From an uncultured Eubacteriales bacterium (GTDB lineage Bacteria > Bacillota > Clostridia > Oscillospirales > Oscillospiraceae), in contig URDJ01000009.1 in NCBI GenBank assembly GCA_900546615.1, positions 1 to 64,000 of the forward strand: a stretch of 64,000 nucleotides of DNA, written 5' to 3'. Below the pieces are notes generated by a model. That model did not search any database. It was not told the origin of the DNA and saw only the letters and a program-made list of their open reading frames with translations. Each line of letters opens with the position of its first letter. The first letter of the stretch is position 1. The translations under genes and the position numbers were made by a program. Below, one piece after another: positions 8,307 through 16,587 of this stretch.

Positions 8307-10076
8307 TCAAAACCGGATAAGAAGGTTGTTCGTCCCAAAGGTGTCGTGGAACTCTATCTGCTTTGCGGTGCCGGCTATCATCTTGATGCCCAGCACGCTG
8401 TCGGCCATGTCTTCCCTGTCTTTGTTCTCCTCATAAAACCGCACGGGGTCGAAAATGCGGCCCGTGTTGCGTATCCTCAGCAGCACGCCATCTTCGAGCT
8501 TCACTATTCTGATATCTATGTACTGCTTTTTCTCCCTGTCCATGCAGTAGGTTATGATGACCGTCAGCATCTCCTCGATGGCGAGGCTCAGGCGCATCGC
8601 GGTCTTCATGCCTATGCCGCTCTCCTCGCAGAACCCGGATATCTTCTCCGAGGCGAACACGATATCATCAAGGCTGTTCTCGACCGAGAAGGAGATCTCC
8701 TGCTCAGAGCTGCTCTCGAGCAGCAGGCCGTCCAGTTCAGGCCGGCACCTGCGTATGGCCCAGACCACGGCTGCCACCGTGACGAGCGTCAGCGCCTCTG
8801 CCGCTATGAACGACAGCCACACGCCCTCTATGCCCATGGCCCGGCCAAGCAGCAGCGCCGCCGGCGCGAGATACACCAGAAGCCGCAGCCCCAATATGAG
8901 GTTCGAGAGCATCGGGCGCTTGACCGTGTTGAAGTATCCGCTCAGCATGAGGTCAAAAAAGCCGAACACAAAGCTCGCGGCAAGGCATCTCAGACCGTAC
9001 TCGCCGCTCGAGACCACCGCCGGGTCGCTGATATTGAAAAGCGCGCAGATAGTCCCCGGAAAGGCCGCGACTATCGCCGCCGCCGCGAGCGTCAGCCCGC
9101 CGCCGAGCTGAAGCGCCTTGCGGCACACGCGCCTGATGCTCTCACGGTCGCGCTCGCCGTAGTACACGCCCACTATCGGCATCAGCGCCGAGGCCACGCC
9201 CGTCACTACGCCCGTCAGCAGGTCCGACACGCTCTTTATCATAGCGAACGCAGGCAGGAAAAGCTCCGCGCCTATTCCGAGTATGATGGAATTTACCGCC
9301 ATGAGCCTGAGTGCGTTGAACAGGTTGTTGCAGCCGTTTGGGCTGCCGCAGATGAGCATGTCGGCAAACAGCCTGCCGAGCGGCGCGCCCTTCAGACTCA
9401 CGAGCCGCGTGTTCGCCGTCCTTGTGAACAGTATCCACAGCCCTATGAGCGCCGTCACGCCCATCGACAGCCCCGTCGCTATGCTCGCTCCCTTGATGCC
9501 CATGCCGAACACAGGCGACATGAACAACCAGGTCAGCAGCACGTTCAGCCCGCTCGAGAGCAGGAACAAAAACGACGAGACCTGCGGCTTGCCCTCCATC
9601 TTCAAAAAGTTCAGCGGTATATAGATGACAAGCGTGAAGCTGCCTCCGAGGACGTACCAGTAGAGGTAGTCCCGCATCAGCTCGCCCGTCTCGCCCTCGC
9701 CGCCGAGCAGGGCCACAAGCCCGTCCAGAAACGCCAGCCCCAGCGCCGTCGTAACCGCGCACAGCGCCAGCGCCGTCCAGAACGATAGCGTGAACAGCCG
9801 CCGGTAGCCCGCATAGTCGTTCCTGCCGATGGCCATGTTTGCCGCTATCGAGCCTCCCATGCCGACCACCGCCCCGACGGTGTAATACACCAGATACACC
9901 GGGCTTACCAACGACATGGCAGAAAGCCCCGTCTCGCCCATGAAACGCCCGACGATCACTGTGTCTATCATTCCCGACACGCTCGTGGCTAGCATTGCGA
10001 GTACCGAGGCTGTGAGATATTTGCCGTAGATGCTTTTCAGAAAAAAATCGCTTCTTTGAAGCTGCCTGTCCTGCAC
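8307..10076 (-). CDS. MATE-family transporter fused to an anti-sigma-type ATPase domain
   Basis: A 589-residue protein. Residues about 15-443 form a MATE/polysaccharide-exporter-fold transporter with about 12 membrane helices (MIDTVIVGRFMGETGLSAMS at the first repeat). Residues about 457-589 form an RsbW/SpoIIAB-like ATPase domain. In that domain the N-box asparagine is replaced (EEMLTVII, valine at 506) and the G1 aspartate is asparagine (IRNTGRIFDP, N537), so phosphotransfer may be lost while binding is kept. It sits between the STAS gene and the GNAT gene, 9 bases from each. I infer that transport is gated by STAS binding, or that the transporter tethers the switch to the membrane. Confidence 0.85.
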   Translation of the reverse strand: MQDRQLQRSDFFLKSIYGKYLTASVLAMLATSVSGMIDTVIVGRFMGETGLSAMSLVSPVYLVYYTVGAVVGMGGSIAANMAIGRNDYAGYRRLFTLSFWTALALCAVTTALGLAFLDGLVALLGGEGETGELMRDYLYWYVLGGSFTLVIYIPLNFLKMEGKPQVSSFLFLLSSGLNVLLTWLFMSPVFGMGIKGASIATGLSMGVTALIGLWILFTRTANTRLVSLKGAPLGRLFADMLICGSPNGCNNLFNALRLMAVNSIILGIGAELFLPAFAMIKSVSDLLTGVVTGVASALMPIVGVYYGERDRESIRRVCRKALQLGGGLTLAAAAIVAAFPGTICALFNISDPAVVSSGEYGLRCLAASFVFGFFDLMLSGYFNTVKRPMLSNLILGLRLLVYLAPAALLLGRAMGIEGVWLSFIAAEALTLVTVAAVVWAIRRCRPELDGLLLESSSEQEISFSVENSLDDIVFASEKISGFCEESGIGMKTAMRLSLAIEEMLTVIITYCMDREKKQYIDIRIVKLEDGVLLRIRNTGRIFDPVRFYEENKDREDMADSVLGIKMIAGTAKQIEFHDTFGTNNLLIRF

Positions 10077-10085
10077 TTCGGTCTT

Positions 10086-10382
10086 TTATTCGATGTTCAG
10101 TATGTCAACGAAACCCGTGACCTCAAAGACCTCGCTTATGACATCGTTGACATTGCGGATGACCATCGAACCCTGTCTGGACATGACCTTCTGCGCCCCG
10201 AGCAGCACGCGCAGTCCGGCTGAGGATATGTACTCCAGCCCGGCAAAATCCAGTACCAGCTCCTTCACGCCGCCCAGCGAGGTCTTCAGCTCCGCCTCGA
10301 GCTGCGGTGCGGTGCCGGTGTCCAGCCTGCCCTCAAGGGCCAGTGCGAGCTTGCCGGGTTCGGCGGTCTTGTTTATATTCAT
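10086..10382 (-). CDS. STAS-domain anti-sigma factor antagonist
   Basis: A 98-residue protein from the ATG at 10382, chosen because GGAGGT lies just upstream of it. Two further in-frame ATGs up to 10403 lie before or within that ribosome binding site. The STAS signature is clear (LVLDFAGLEYISSAGLRVLL), with the phosphorylatable serine in YISSAGL. It is the likely target of the ATPase and phosphatase domains encoded downstream. As first gene of the operon it is preceded by a TATACT-like -10 on the minus strand. No sigma factor gene is nearby, so the output may be something other than transcription. Confidence 0.9.
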   Translation of the reverse strand: MNINKTAEPGKLALALEGRLDTGTAPQLEAELKTSLGGVKELVLDFAGLEYISSAGLRVLLGAQKVMSRQGSMVIRNVNDVISEVFEVTGFVDILNIE

Positions 10383-10556
10383 ATCCGTGACCTCCATACA
10401 CATTTATACAACATATAGTATAACTCATTTCCCAGCAAGCCGCAACTATATATTTCCTGCCGCTCAGAGCCGCGCGTCCGGCCTGCTCCGGCGCATTTGC
10501 TTATGCAATATTTTTATCCGATTGTCTGCGGCTCGACAGGCTGCGCCCAGGTCCGC

Positions 10557-10585
10557 TTGACTTATGGGCGGGGGCTTGCTAGAAT
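10557..10585 (+). promoter_or_regulatory. Sigma-A-type promoter of the BMP-like gene
   Basis: TTGACT (10557-10562) and TAGAAT (10580-10585) are separated by 17 bases. They are followed within 25 bases by the ribosome binding site AAGGAGG at about 10609. Confidence 0.75.
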
Positions 10586-10620
10586 GAGTTGAAATCTCGA
10601 TGAATTAAGGAGGCGCCGCT

Positions 10621-12585
10621 GTGAGCCAGTCGGAAGCCGCTGTTCAATACGCCCAGGCTCTCAAAGCCGGGCAGAAGACCTACAAAGAATACGTCCTTGC
10701 CGGACGCTATCCATATCTGCAGATACTTGACGAGATCCTGAACGACTCCATGGTCGCGGGCAATGTGGATCTCGGCGTCATAAATATCCCCTCCGACCAG
10801 ATCGTGGGCACCAAGGGCGAGGGCAGGCGCACCGCCTTTGCCGCGGATTTCATGCCGCTGCTCGCACCAGACTCGGAGTTCGCCATGAAGTGGACGGAGC
10901 TGTGCGCCGCGCACCTGAGCGACGAGGGCATCCGCGACCCCATCCGCTGCTACGAGTACATGGGCCGCTTCTACGTGCAGGAGGGCAACAAGCGAGTAAG
11001 CGTGCTCAAGAGCTTCCGCTCCCCCACCATCCCCGGCTATGTCACGCGGGTCATCCCCGCCTACTCCGACGACGAGGCCGTTGTCATCTACTATGAGTTC
11101 ATGGACTTTTACCGCCTGAGCGGGGTCTATCAGGTCTACTTCAGCCATCGCGGCGGTTTTGCAAAGCTGCAGGCCGCTCTGGGCTTCGACCCCGACCACG
11201 TCTGGACAGAGGACGAACGGCGCAGGTTCCAGTCCGCGTTCCACTATTTCGAGGACGCATTCAACAAGCTCGGAGGCAAAAAGCTGCCCATCACGACCGC
11301 GGACGCCCTGCTCGTCTGGCTGGATTTCTACCCCATCAACTCCCTCAAAGAGCTTTCGGTGCCCGAGATTGGAAAGAATCTCTCCGCTGTCTGGTCCGAC
11401 GTCAAGGCAAAAGCGCTCGCCGAGCCTATAGCGGTGAACATAGACGACGAGGATGAGGCGCCTTCAAAGGGCATACTCAACCGTATCTTCGGCTCTGTCT
11501 TCCTGCCGAACCACCTGAACGTGGCCTTCATAAACCGGCCCGACCCCATCCACAGCAACTGGATAGCGGGCCACGACCTGGGCCGCCGCACGATGGAACA
11601 GGCCATGAGCCGCGAGGTCACGGTGCAGTCCTACAATCTCGAGCCTGACAGCGACGTGGACGCCGTCATGGAACAGGCTGCCGAGGACGGTGCGCAGGTC
11701 ATCTTCGCCACGACCGCGCCGCTGATCACCGCCTGCCGCAAGCTCGCGGCGAAGCACCCGGACATAAAGGTGCTCAACTGCTCCGTCGCCATGCCCTACA
11801 CCGGCGTGCGCACCTATTACAGCCGCATCTACGAGGGAAAGTTCATAACCGGGGCCATAGCCGGAGCGATGACAAAGACCGACCGCATAGGCTATATTGC
11901 CAGCAACCCCATCTACGGCGTACCGGCGGGCATCAACGCCTTCGCGCTGGGCGCAAGGCTGACGAACCCGGACGCCCGGGTCAGCCTTGCCTGGTCCTGC
12001 GCCAGCGAAGACCCGATAAGCGAGCTGCTCGAACAGGGCGTGGACCTCATCTCCAACCGCGACATACCCACTCCGAATCAGAATCAGGGCAGCTGGGGCC
12101 TGTGCTCGGTCGAGCCGGGCAGGGTGCTGAAGCCTCTGGCCTCGCCCTACTGGGACTGGGGCAACTTCTATATCCGTCTGGTGACCTCCATCCTGCACGG
12201 CGGCTGGGAGGCGCTCGACTACAAAAACAGCGGCAAAGCCGTGAACTACTGGTGGGGCATGCGCAGCGGCACGGTGGGCCTGAAGCTGGCCGACGACCTG
12301 CCCGACGGCGTGCGTTCACTGGCGAACATACTCTGTCAGGGCATAATAGACGGCACGTTCACGGTGTTCCACAGGAAGTACAGCTCACAGGACGGGTCTG
12401 TTATAAGCGACGGCAACCGCTGGCTCAGCCCCGAGGATGTGCTGCACATGGACTGGCTCTGCGACTGCGTGGACGGGAGCATACCGAGCTATGACGAGCT
12501 GCTGCCCATGTCGCGGTCGATAGTTAAGCTACAGGGCGTGTACAGGGACAAACTGCCGCCTGAGAAGGAGGGGTCGCTGTTGTGA
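10621..12585 (+). CDS. BMP-family ligand-binding protein with ParB-like N-terminal domain
   Basis: A 654-residue protein with a GTG start after AAGGAGG. It has no signal peptide or lipobox, unlike normal BMP (basic membrane protein, purine-nucleoside-binding) lipoproteins. Residues about 45-145 show a ParB/sulfiredoxin-like pattern ending in VQEGNKRVSVLK. From about 295 onward there is a complete periplasmic-binding-protein fold of the BMP type (NVAFINRPDPIHSNWIAGH, TYYSRIYEGKFITGAIAGA, YGVPAGINAFALGA). The absence of a secretion signal implies an intracellular ligand sensor. The next gene overlaps its stop codon. No nucleoside ABC transporter genes are nearby. Ligand and target are unknown. 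Confidence 0.75.
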   Translation: MSQSEAAVQYAQALKAGQKTYKEYVLAGRYPYLQILDEILNDSMVAGNVDLGVINIPSDQIVGTKGEGRRTAFAADFMPLLAPDSEFAMKWTELCAAHLSDEGIRDPIRCYEYMGRFYVQEGNKRVSVLKSFRSPTIPGYVTRVIPAYSDDEAVVIYYEFMDFYRLSGVYQVYFSHRGGFAKLQAALGFDPDHVWTEDERRRFQSAFHYFEDAFNKLGGKKLPITTADALLVWLDFYPINSLKELSVPEIGKNLSAVWSDVKAKALAEPIAVNIDDEDEAPSKGILNRIFGSVFLPNHLNVAFINRPDPIHSNWIAGHDLGRRTMEQAMSREVTVQSYNLEPDSDVDAVMEQAAEDGAQVIFATTAPLITACRKLAAKHPDIKVLNCSVAMPYTGVRTYYSRIYEGKFITGAIAGAMTKTDRIGYIASNPIYGVPAGINAFALGARLTNPDARVSLAWSCASEDPISELLEQGVDLISNRDIPTPNQNQGSWGLCSVEPGRVLKPLASPYWDWGNFYIRLVTSILHGGWEALDYKNSGKAVNYWWGMRSGTVGLKLADDLPDGVRSLANILCQGIIDGTFTVFHRKYSSQDGSVISDGNRWLSPEDVLHMDWLCDCVDGSIPSYDELLPMSRSIVKLQGVYRDKLPPEKEGSLL

Positions 12586-13172
12586 AGCTTCTGCTGCTCT
12601 CGGACAGGGAAAGCCCATATCTCTGGGACTACTATCAGCCGGGGCGGTTGAGCGATTATGACCTGATGCTCTCCTGCGGGGACCTGAGCGCGAAGTATCT
12701 GAGCTTCCTGGTAACGATGGGCCGGGCCCGGCTGCTGTATGTGCACGGCAACCACGACTCGTCGTATGACAAAAACCCGCCGGAGGGCTGCGAGTGCATA
12801 GAGGACAGGCTCGTGACGGTGAACGGGCTGAGGATACTGGGTCTGGGCGGCAGCATGATGTACAGTGGCGAACCACATCAGTACACCGAGCGTCAGATGC
12901 GCTGGAGACTGCTGAAGGCTGAGTTCGCAGTAAGGAAAGCCGGAGGCGTGGACATTCTCCTCACTCACGCTCCCCCAAGGGGCTTCGGTGACGCTGAGGA
13001 TTACGCCCACCGGGGCTTCGAAGCTTTCTTCCCCTTTCTGGACCGCTTCAAGCCCAAATACCTCGTCCACGGCCATGTGCACATGAACTACGGCTACGAC
13101 ATACCAAGAAGGGTCAAGCGCGGCGAGACCACCATGATAAACGCCTGGGAAAGATATGTCCTTGAGATTTGA
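12582..13172 (+). CDS. Calcineurin-like metallophosphoesterase
   Basis: A 196-residue protein whose GTG start overlaps the upstream TGA (GTGA), so it is translationally coupled to the BMP/ParB-like gene. Metal-binding motifs are visible: SCGDLS, HGNHDS, LTHAPP and HGHVHM. The first motif, normally D-x-H, reads LLSDRES, with a glutamate where the histidine should be. The enzyme may therefore bind metals unusually. Substrate unknown. The coupling argues that it acts in one pathway with the ligand-binding protein. Confidence 0.8.
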   Translation: MKLLLLSDRESPYLWDYYQPGRLSDYDLMLSCGDLSAKYLSFLVTMGRARLLYVHGNHDSSYDKNPPEGCECIEDRLVTVNGLRILGLGGSMMYSGEPHQYTERQMRWRLLKAEFAVRKAGGVDILLTHAPPRGFGDAEDYAHRGFEAFFPFLDRFKPKYLVHGHVHMNYGYDIPRRVKRGETTMINAWERYVLEI

Positions 13173-13181
13173 GAAACAGAG

Positions 13182-13230
13182 AAAGCGGCCGAACCGGCAT
13201 TTGGAGTGCGCCCGGTTTTGCCGCTTTTTT
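13182..13230 (+). terminator. Intrinsic terminator after the phosphoesterase
   Basis: The stem AAAGCGGC...GCCGCTTT, with an extended CGAACCGG/CCCGGTTT inner part, is followed by six T. It ends the BMP/phosphoesterase transcript. Confidence 0.75.
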
Positions 13231-13324
13231 CGTATGGCTTTTGCCTGATACGGTTGACTTCGGCGACAAAAAGGAGCAAAATAAGTGCGCATTTTAAGCA
13301 AAGGTCATATGAGGTGAACCAGAG

Positions 13325-14068
13325 ATGAGAAAAGACATGACCATGGATATGTGCAGCGGCCCGCTGTTCGGTAATCTGCTGCGGTTTTCCGTGCCGCTGA
13401 TGCTCTCAGGCATACTCCAGCTGCTGTTCAACTCGGCCGATATCATCGTGCTCGGCCAGTTCGCGGGCGGGAACGCCATGGCCGCCGTTGGTTCCACCAG
13501 CTCTCTCAACCACCTGATCGTCAATCTGTTCCTGGGCCTGTCCTCCGGCGGCAGCGTGGTCGTCGCCCAGTACTTCGGTATGAAGTCTCAGAAGGACATC
13601 GAGGAATCCGTACATACCTCCATACTGCTCGGCCTCATAAGCAGGCTTGTGCTCGTGGCGGTCGGGCTGATACTGGGCGTCACGGCGGTGATTTTCGGTA
13701 CTCAGCTGCTGAGCATCTACTCTCCCGAGCCGGAGATCGTCGCCTACGGTCTTGACCGGCTGCGGCTCATAGGGCTGACCTATTTCCTCTGCGGCCTGAT
13801 GGATACGGTATGCGGCTGCATACGCGGCATGGGGACATCCATCGCCCCCACGCTCATCTCGCTGACTGGCGCCTGCGGGCTGAGGATCGTGTGGATATTC
13901 ACCATCTTCGCCTCGACCCGCTCGCTGTTCATACTGTATCTGTCCTACCCCGTGAGCTGGTTCGTGACCTATGCAGCCAACCTCGTCTGCTTTGCCGTCA
14001 CCTCAAGGCGCTGGAAAAAGCGCGTCAGCACCAGTCAGGCGATGGTGAACGGCTACCCCGTGGGCTGA
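13325..14068 (+). pseudogene. MATE-family transporter with a large internal in-frame deletion
   Basis: The 247-residue frame begins like a normal MATE protein (MCSGPLFGNLLRFSVPLMLS through VVVAQYFGMKSQKDIEESVH). At about residue 105-110 it switches directly to sequence typical of the end of the second half (GLILGVTAVIFGTQLLSIYS, then LCGLMDTVCGCIRGMG and LYLSYPVSWF). Family members have about 450 residues, so roughly 200 central residues, about six helices, are missing without a frameshift. It is unlikely to transport by the usual two-lobe mechanism. It may be a remnant or an assembly collapse between the homologous halves. Confidence 0.75.
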
Positions 14069-14098
14069 ATGCCCGGATATTTGAAAGGAGCGATAGAC

Positions 14099-15487
14099 AT
14101 GCCTGTGCTTGGTGCGATACTGACCCCGCATCCGCCGGTGCTACTGCCCGAGGTAGGGCTGGGGCGCGAGCGGGAGATATCCGCCACCTCCCGCGCCATG
14201 CGCGACGCGGCGGCTGAGGCCGCAAGCTGGGGGCCGGATGTGCTCATCGTGGCTTCGCCCCACACCGCCATGTACAGCGACTACTTTCACATCTCGCCCG
14301 GCGGCGGGGCCGTCGGCGACATGTCCGCCTTCGGCGCGCCGCAGGTTCGCATGGAGGCGGAATACGACGCGCAGCTGCGGGATGAGATAGTGTCTCAGGC
14401 TCAGGCCGCGGGCATAGACGCCGGAACGCTCGGCCAGCGGGACGCGAGGCTCGACCACGGTGTGCTCATCCCGCTCTATTTTCTGCGCCGCGCGGACGTG
14501 GACTGCCCAATAGTGCGCATCGGGCTTTCGGGCCAGTCTCCCCTCGCACACTACCGGCTCGGGGAGTGCATCGCGAGAGCCGTGGATAAACTCGGGCGGC
14601 GAGCCGTCTTTGTCGCGAGCGGCGACCTCTCCCACAAGCTGAAGGCTGACGGCCCCTACGGCTTCGCGCCGGAAGGCCCGGCGTTTGACGAGGCCGTGAC
14701 GCAGGCCATGGCCGCGGGCGATTTTCTGAAATTCCTCACGATGGAGCCATCGCTGTGCGAGAGAGCCGCCGAGTGCGGCCTGCGCTCCTTCCAGATGATG
14801 TCCGGGGCGCTGGACGGGCTGGCCGTCGCCCCGAGGCTGCTCAGCCACGAGGGGACCTTCGGCGTGGGCTACGCCGTGGCGCTCTTTCCCGTAACGGGGC
14901 GGGACGAGAGCCGCCGCTTCGCCGCGTCCTGCGAGCGCGCCGGGCGCGAGCGGATGGAAAAGCTCCGCGCCTGCGAGGACGCCTGGGTGCGCCTCGCGCG
15001 GCTGTCGCTGGAGACCTTTGTGCTCACCGGCTCAAAGCTGGCGAATCTGCCCAACGGCCTGCCCGGGGAGCTCACCTCCCAGGCAGCGGGCGCGTTTGTC
15101 TCGCTGCACATCGCGGGCCGGCTGCGCGGCTGCATAGGCACCATCGCGCCGACGGAAAAATGCCTCGCCGACGAGATTGTGAACAACGCCGTCTCGGCCG
15201 GCACCCGTGACCCGCGCTTCCCGCCGGTGACGGCAGACGAGCTTGCCTTCCTCGAGTACAGCGTGGACGTGCTGGGCAGGCCAGAGCCTGTCGATTCTCC
15301 CGAGCAGCTCGACCCCAGGCGCTACGGCGTCATCGTCTCCCAGGGCCGCCGGCGCGGGCTGCTGCTGCCTGACCTCGACGGCGTGGACACGGTGGAGCAG
15401 CAGCTCGATATAGCGCTCAAAAAAGGCGGTATCCGCAGGGGCGAGCCGTACAAGACGGAGCGCTTCAAGGTGGTGCGTCACCTGTGA
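14099..15487 (+). CDS. amrA: AmmeMemoRadiSam protein: Memo/LigB-like domain fused to AMMECR1 domain
   Basis: A 462-residue protein starting at ATG 14099, chosen because GAAAGGAG lies at the right distance; an upstream in-frame ATG (14069) has no such site. Residues 1 to about 270 are a Memo/class III extradiol dioxygenase-like domain (GAILTPHPPVLLPEVG, VASPHTAMYSDYF, ASGDLSHKLK). Residues about 290-462 are an AMMECR1 domain with its invariant LRGCIG core. The pair with the radical SAM gene defines the AmmeMemoRadiSam system, widespread but of unsettled chemistry. The stop overlaps the radical SAM start by four bases. Confidence 0.88.
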   Translation: MPVLGAILTPHPPVLLPEVGLGREREISATSRAMRDAAAEAASWGPDVLIVASPHTAMYSDYFHISPGGGAVGDMSAFGAPQVRMEAEYDAQLRDEIVSQAQAAGIDAGTLGQRDARLDHGVLIPLYFLRRADVDCPIVRIGLSGQSPLAHYRLGECIARAVDKLGRRAVFVASGDLSHKLKADGPYGFAPEGPAFDEAVTQAMAAGDFLKFLTMEPSLCERAAECGLRSFQMMSGALDGLAVAPRLLSHEGTFGVGYAVALFPVTGRDESRRFAASCERAGRERMEKLRACEDAWVRLARLSLETFVLTGSKLANLPNGLPGELTSQAAGAFVSLHIAGRLRGCIGTIAPTEKCLADEIVNNAVSAGTRDPRFPPVTADELAFLEYSVDVLGRPEPVDSPEQLDPRRYGVIVSQGRRRGLLLPDLDGVDTVEQQLDIALKKGGIRRGEPYKTERFKVVRHL

Positions 15488-16308
15488 AGACTCAGTGCGG
15501 GCTTTGCTTCCACCGCTGCTCGCTCGACGAGGGCCGGACAGGGCTGTGCCACGCGCGGGCAAACCGCGGCGGCCGGATAGTCCCGCTCGGCTACGGGCGG
15601 CTCACCTCTCTGGCGCTCGACCCCATCGAGAAAAAACCGCTGCGCCGCTTCCACCCGGGCAGCCTCATCCTCTCCGCCGGCAGCTTCGGCTGCAATCTGC
15701 GCTGCCCCTTCTGCCAGAACGCGGAGATTTCCATGGCCGGCGCGGAGTTCCCCACGCGCGAGTACACGCCCGAGGCCCTCGCTCAGCTCGCACTCGCGCT
15801 CAAACCGCGCGGGAACATCGGCGTAGCGTATACCTACAACGAGCCGCTTGTGGGCTACGAGTACGTGCGCGACTGCGCCGCTCTGGCGCGCGAGGCCGGA
15901 CTTCTCAACGTGCTCGTGACGAACGGCACCATTGAGGATGCCCCGTGGCGGCAGCTTCTTCCGCTCATCGACGCTGTGAACATCGACCTCAAGGGTTTCT
16001 CTGAGGACTGGTACCGCAGTCTCGGCGGCGACCTTGAGACCGTAAAGCGCTCAATTGCGACGGCCGCGCAGTTTTGCCACGTGGAGGTCACCACTCTCAT
16101 CGTCCCGGGCGGGAACGACGGCGAGGGGGAGATGCGCGCGCTCTCATGCTGGCTGGCCTCCGTCAGCCCTGATATCCCCCTGCACGTATCCCGCTTTTTC
16201 CCACGCCACCTCATGACGGACCGGCCCCCCACCCCCGTCGAGACAGTCTACCGGCTGGCAGAGGCCGCGAGAGAGCGGCTGAACTTCGTTTATACCGGTA
16301 ATTGCTGA
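15484..16308 (+). CDS. amrS: AmmeMemoRadiSam system radical SAM enzyme
   Basis: A 274-residue protein with a GTG start overlapping the upstream TGA. The radical SAM cluster motif is CNLRCPFC (CxxxCxxC) near residue 70. An N-terminal set of cysteines (CGLCFHRC, then TGLCHAR) is typical of AmrS and pyruvate-formate-lyase-activase-like proteins. TYNEPLVGYEY and the NIDLKGF segment are conserved in the subfamily. It should cleave S-adenosylmethionine reductively to make a radical; the substrate is unknown. Translational coupling with the AMMECR1/Memo fusion implies joint function. Confidence 0.9.
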   Translation: MKTQCGLCFHRCSLDEGRTGLCHARANRGGRIVPLGYGRLTSLALDPIEKKPLRRFHPGSLILSAGSFGCNLRCPFCQNAEISMAGAEFPTREYTPEALAQLALALKPRGNIGVAYTYNEPLVGYEYVRDCAALAREAGLLNVLVTNGTIEDAPWRQLLPLIDAVNIDLKGFSEDWYRSLGGDLETVKRSIATAAQFCHVEVTTLIVPGGNDGEGEMRALSCWLASVSPDIPLHVSRFFPRHLMTDRPPTPVETVYRLAEAARERLNFVYTGNC

Positions 16309-16587
16309 GTTTCCCGCCCATACCCGAAGCAGTCAAAGAAGCGTTTGCCGGAGCATCGTGTAAAAAAATCGGACGATAGTGACCGATTTCCTGTGGCTTT
16401 TCAGCAGATGTCGCTGTATACTTGGAGCGGCCGGAAAACAGGATATGGATGGCAAAGCATTTTGTTCCACTTCCGGCCCGGGTACTGGCTCCGACGGGCG
16501 CGCTCAGCCGCGCCGACATCAGAGCGCCGCGCACCTTGGCGGGCGCCGGAGCCTCATGACTACTGGCATGTGAAAGGAAGATCCATA
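16309..16587 (+). promoter_or_regulatory. Long leader region of the glycogen synthase gene
   Basis: This 279-base gap holds a weak stem (AAATCGG/CCGATTT near 16368-16390) followed by CTTTT that may end the amrS transcript. It also holds a widely spaced perfect 8-base inverted repeat, GGCCGGAA (16429-16436) with TTCCGGCC (16471-16478). A frame open through the gap joins the downstream gene in phase, but it lacks a ribosome binding site. No known riboswitch class was recognised. Confidence 0.35.

Noticed and set aside
7605..9788. 727-codon open frame on the plus strand
   Set aside because: It is antisense to the GNAT and MATE-fusion genes, with a composition biased to Arg, His and Ala and no ribosome binding site.
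13254..13282. Possible promoter TTGACT-N17-CAAAAT before the truncated MATE gene
   Set aside because: The -10 is far from consensus and the downstream gene is probably defective, so support is too weak for a feature.
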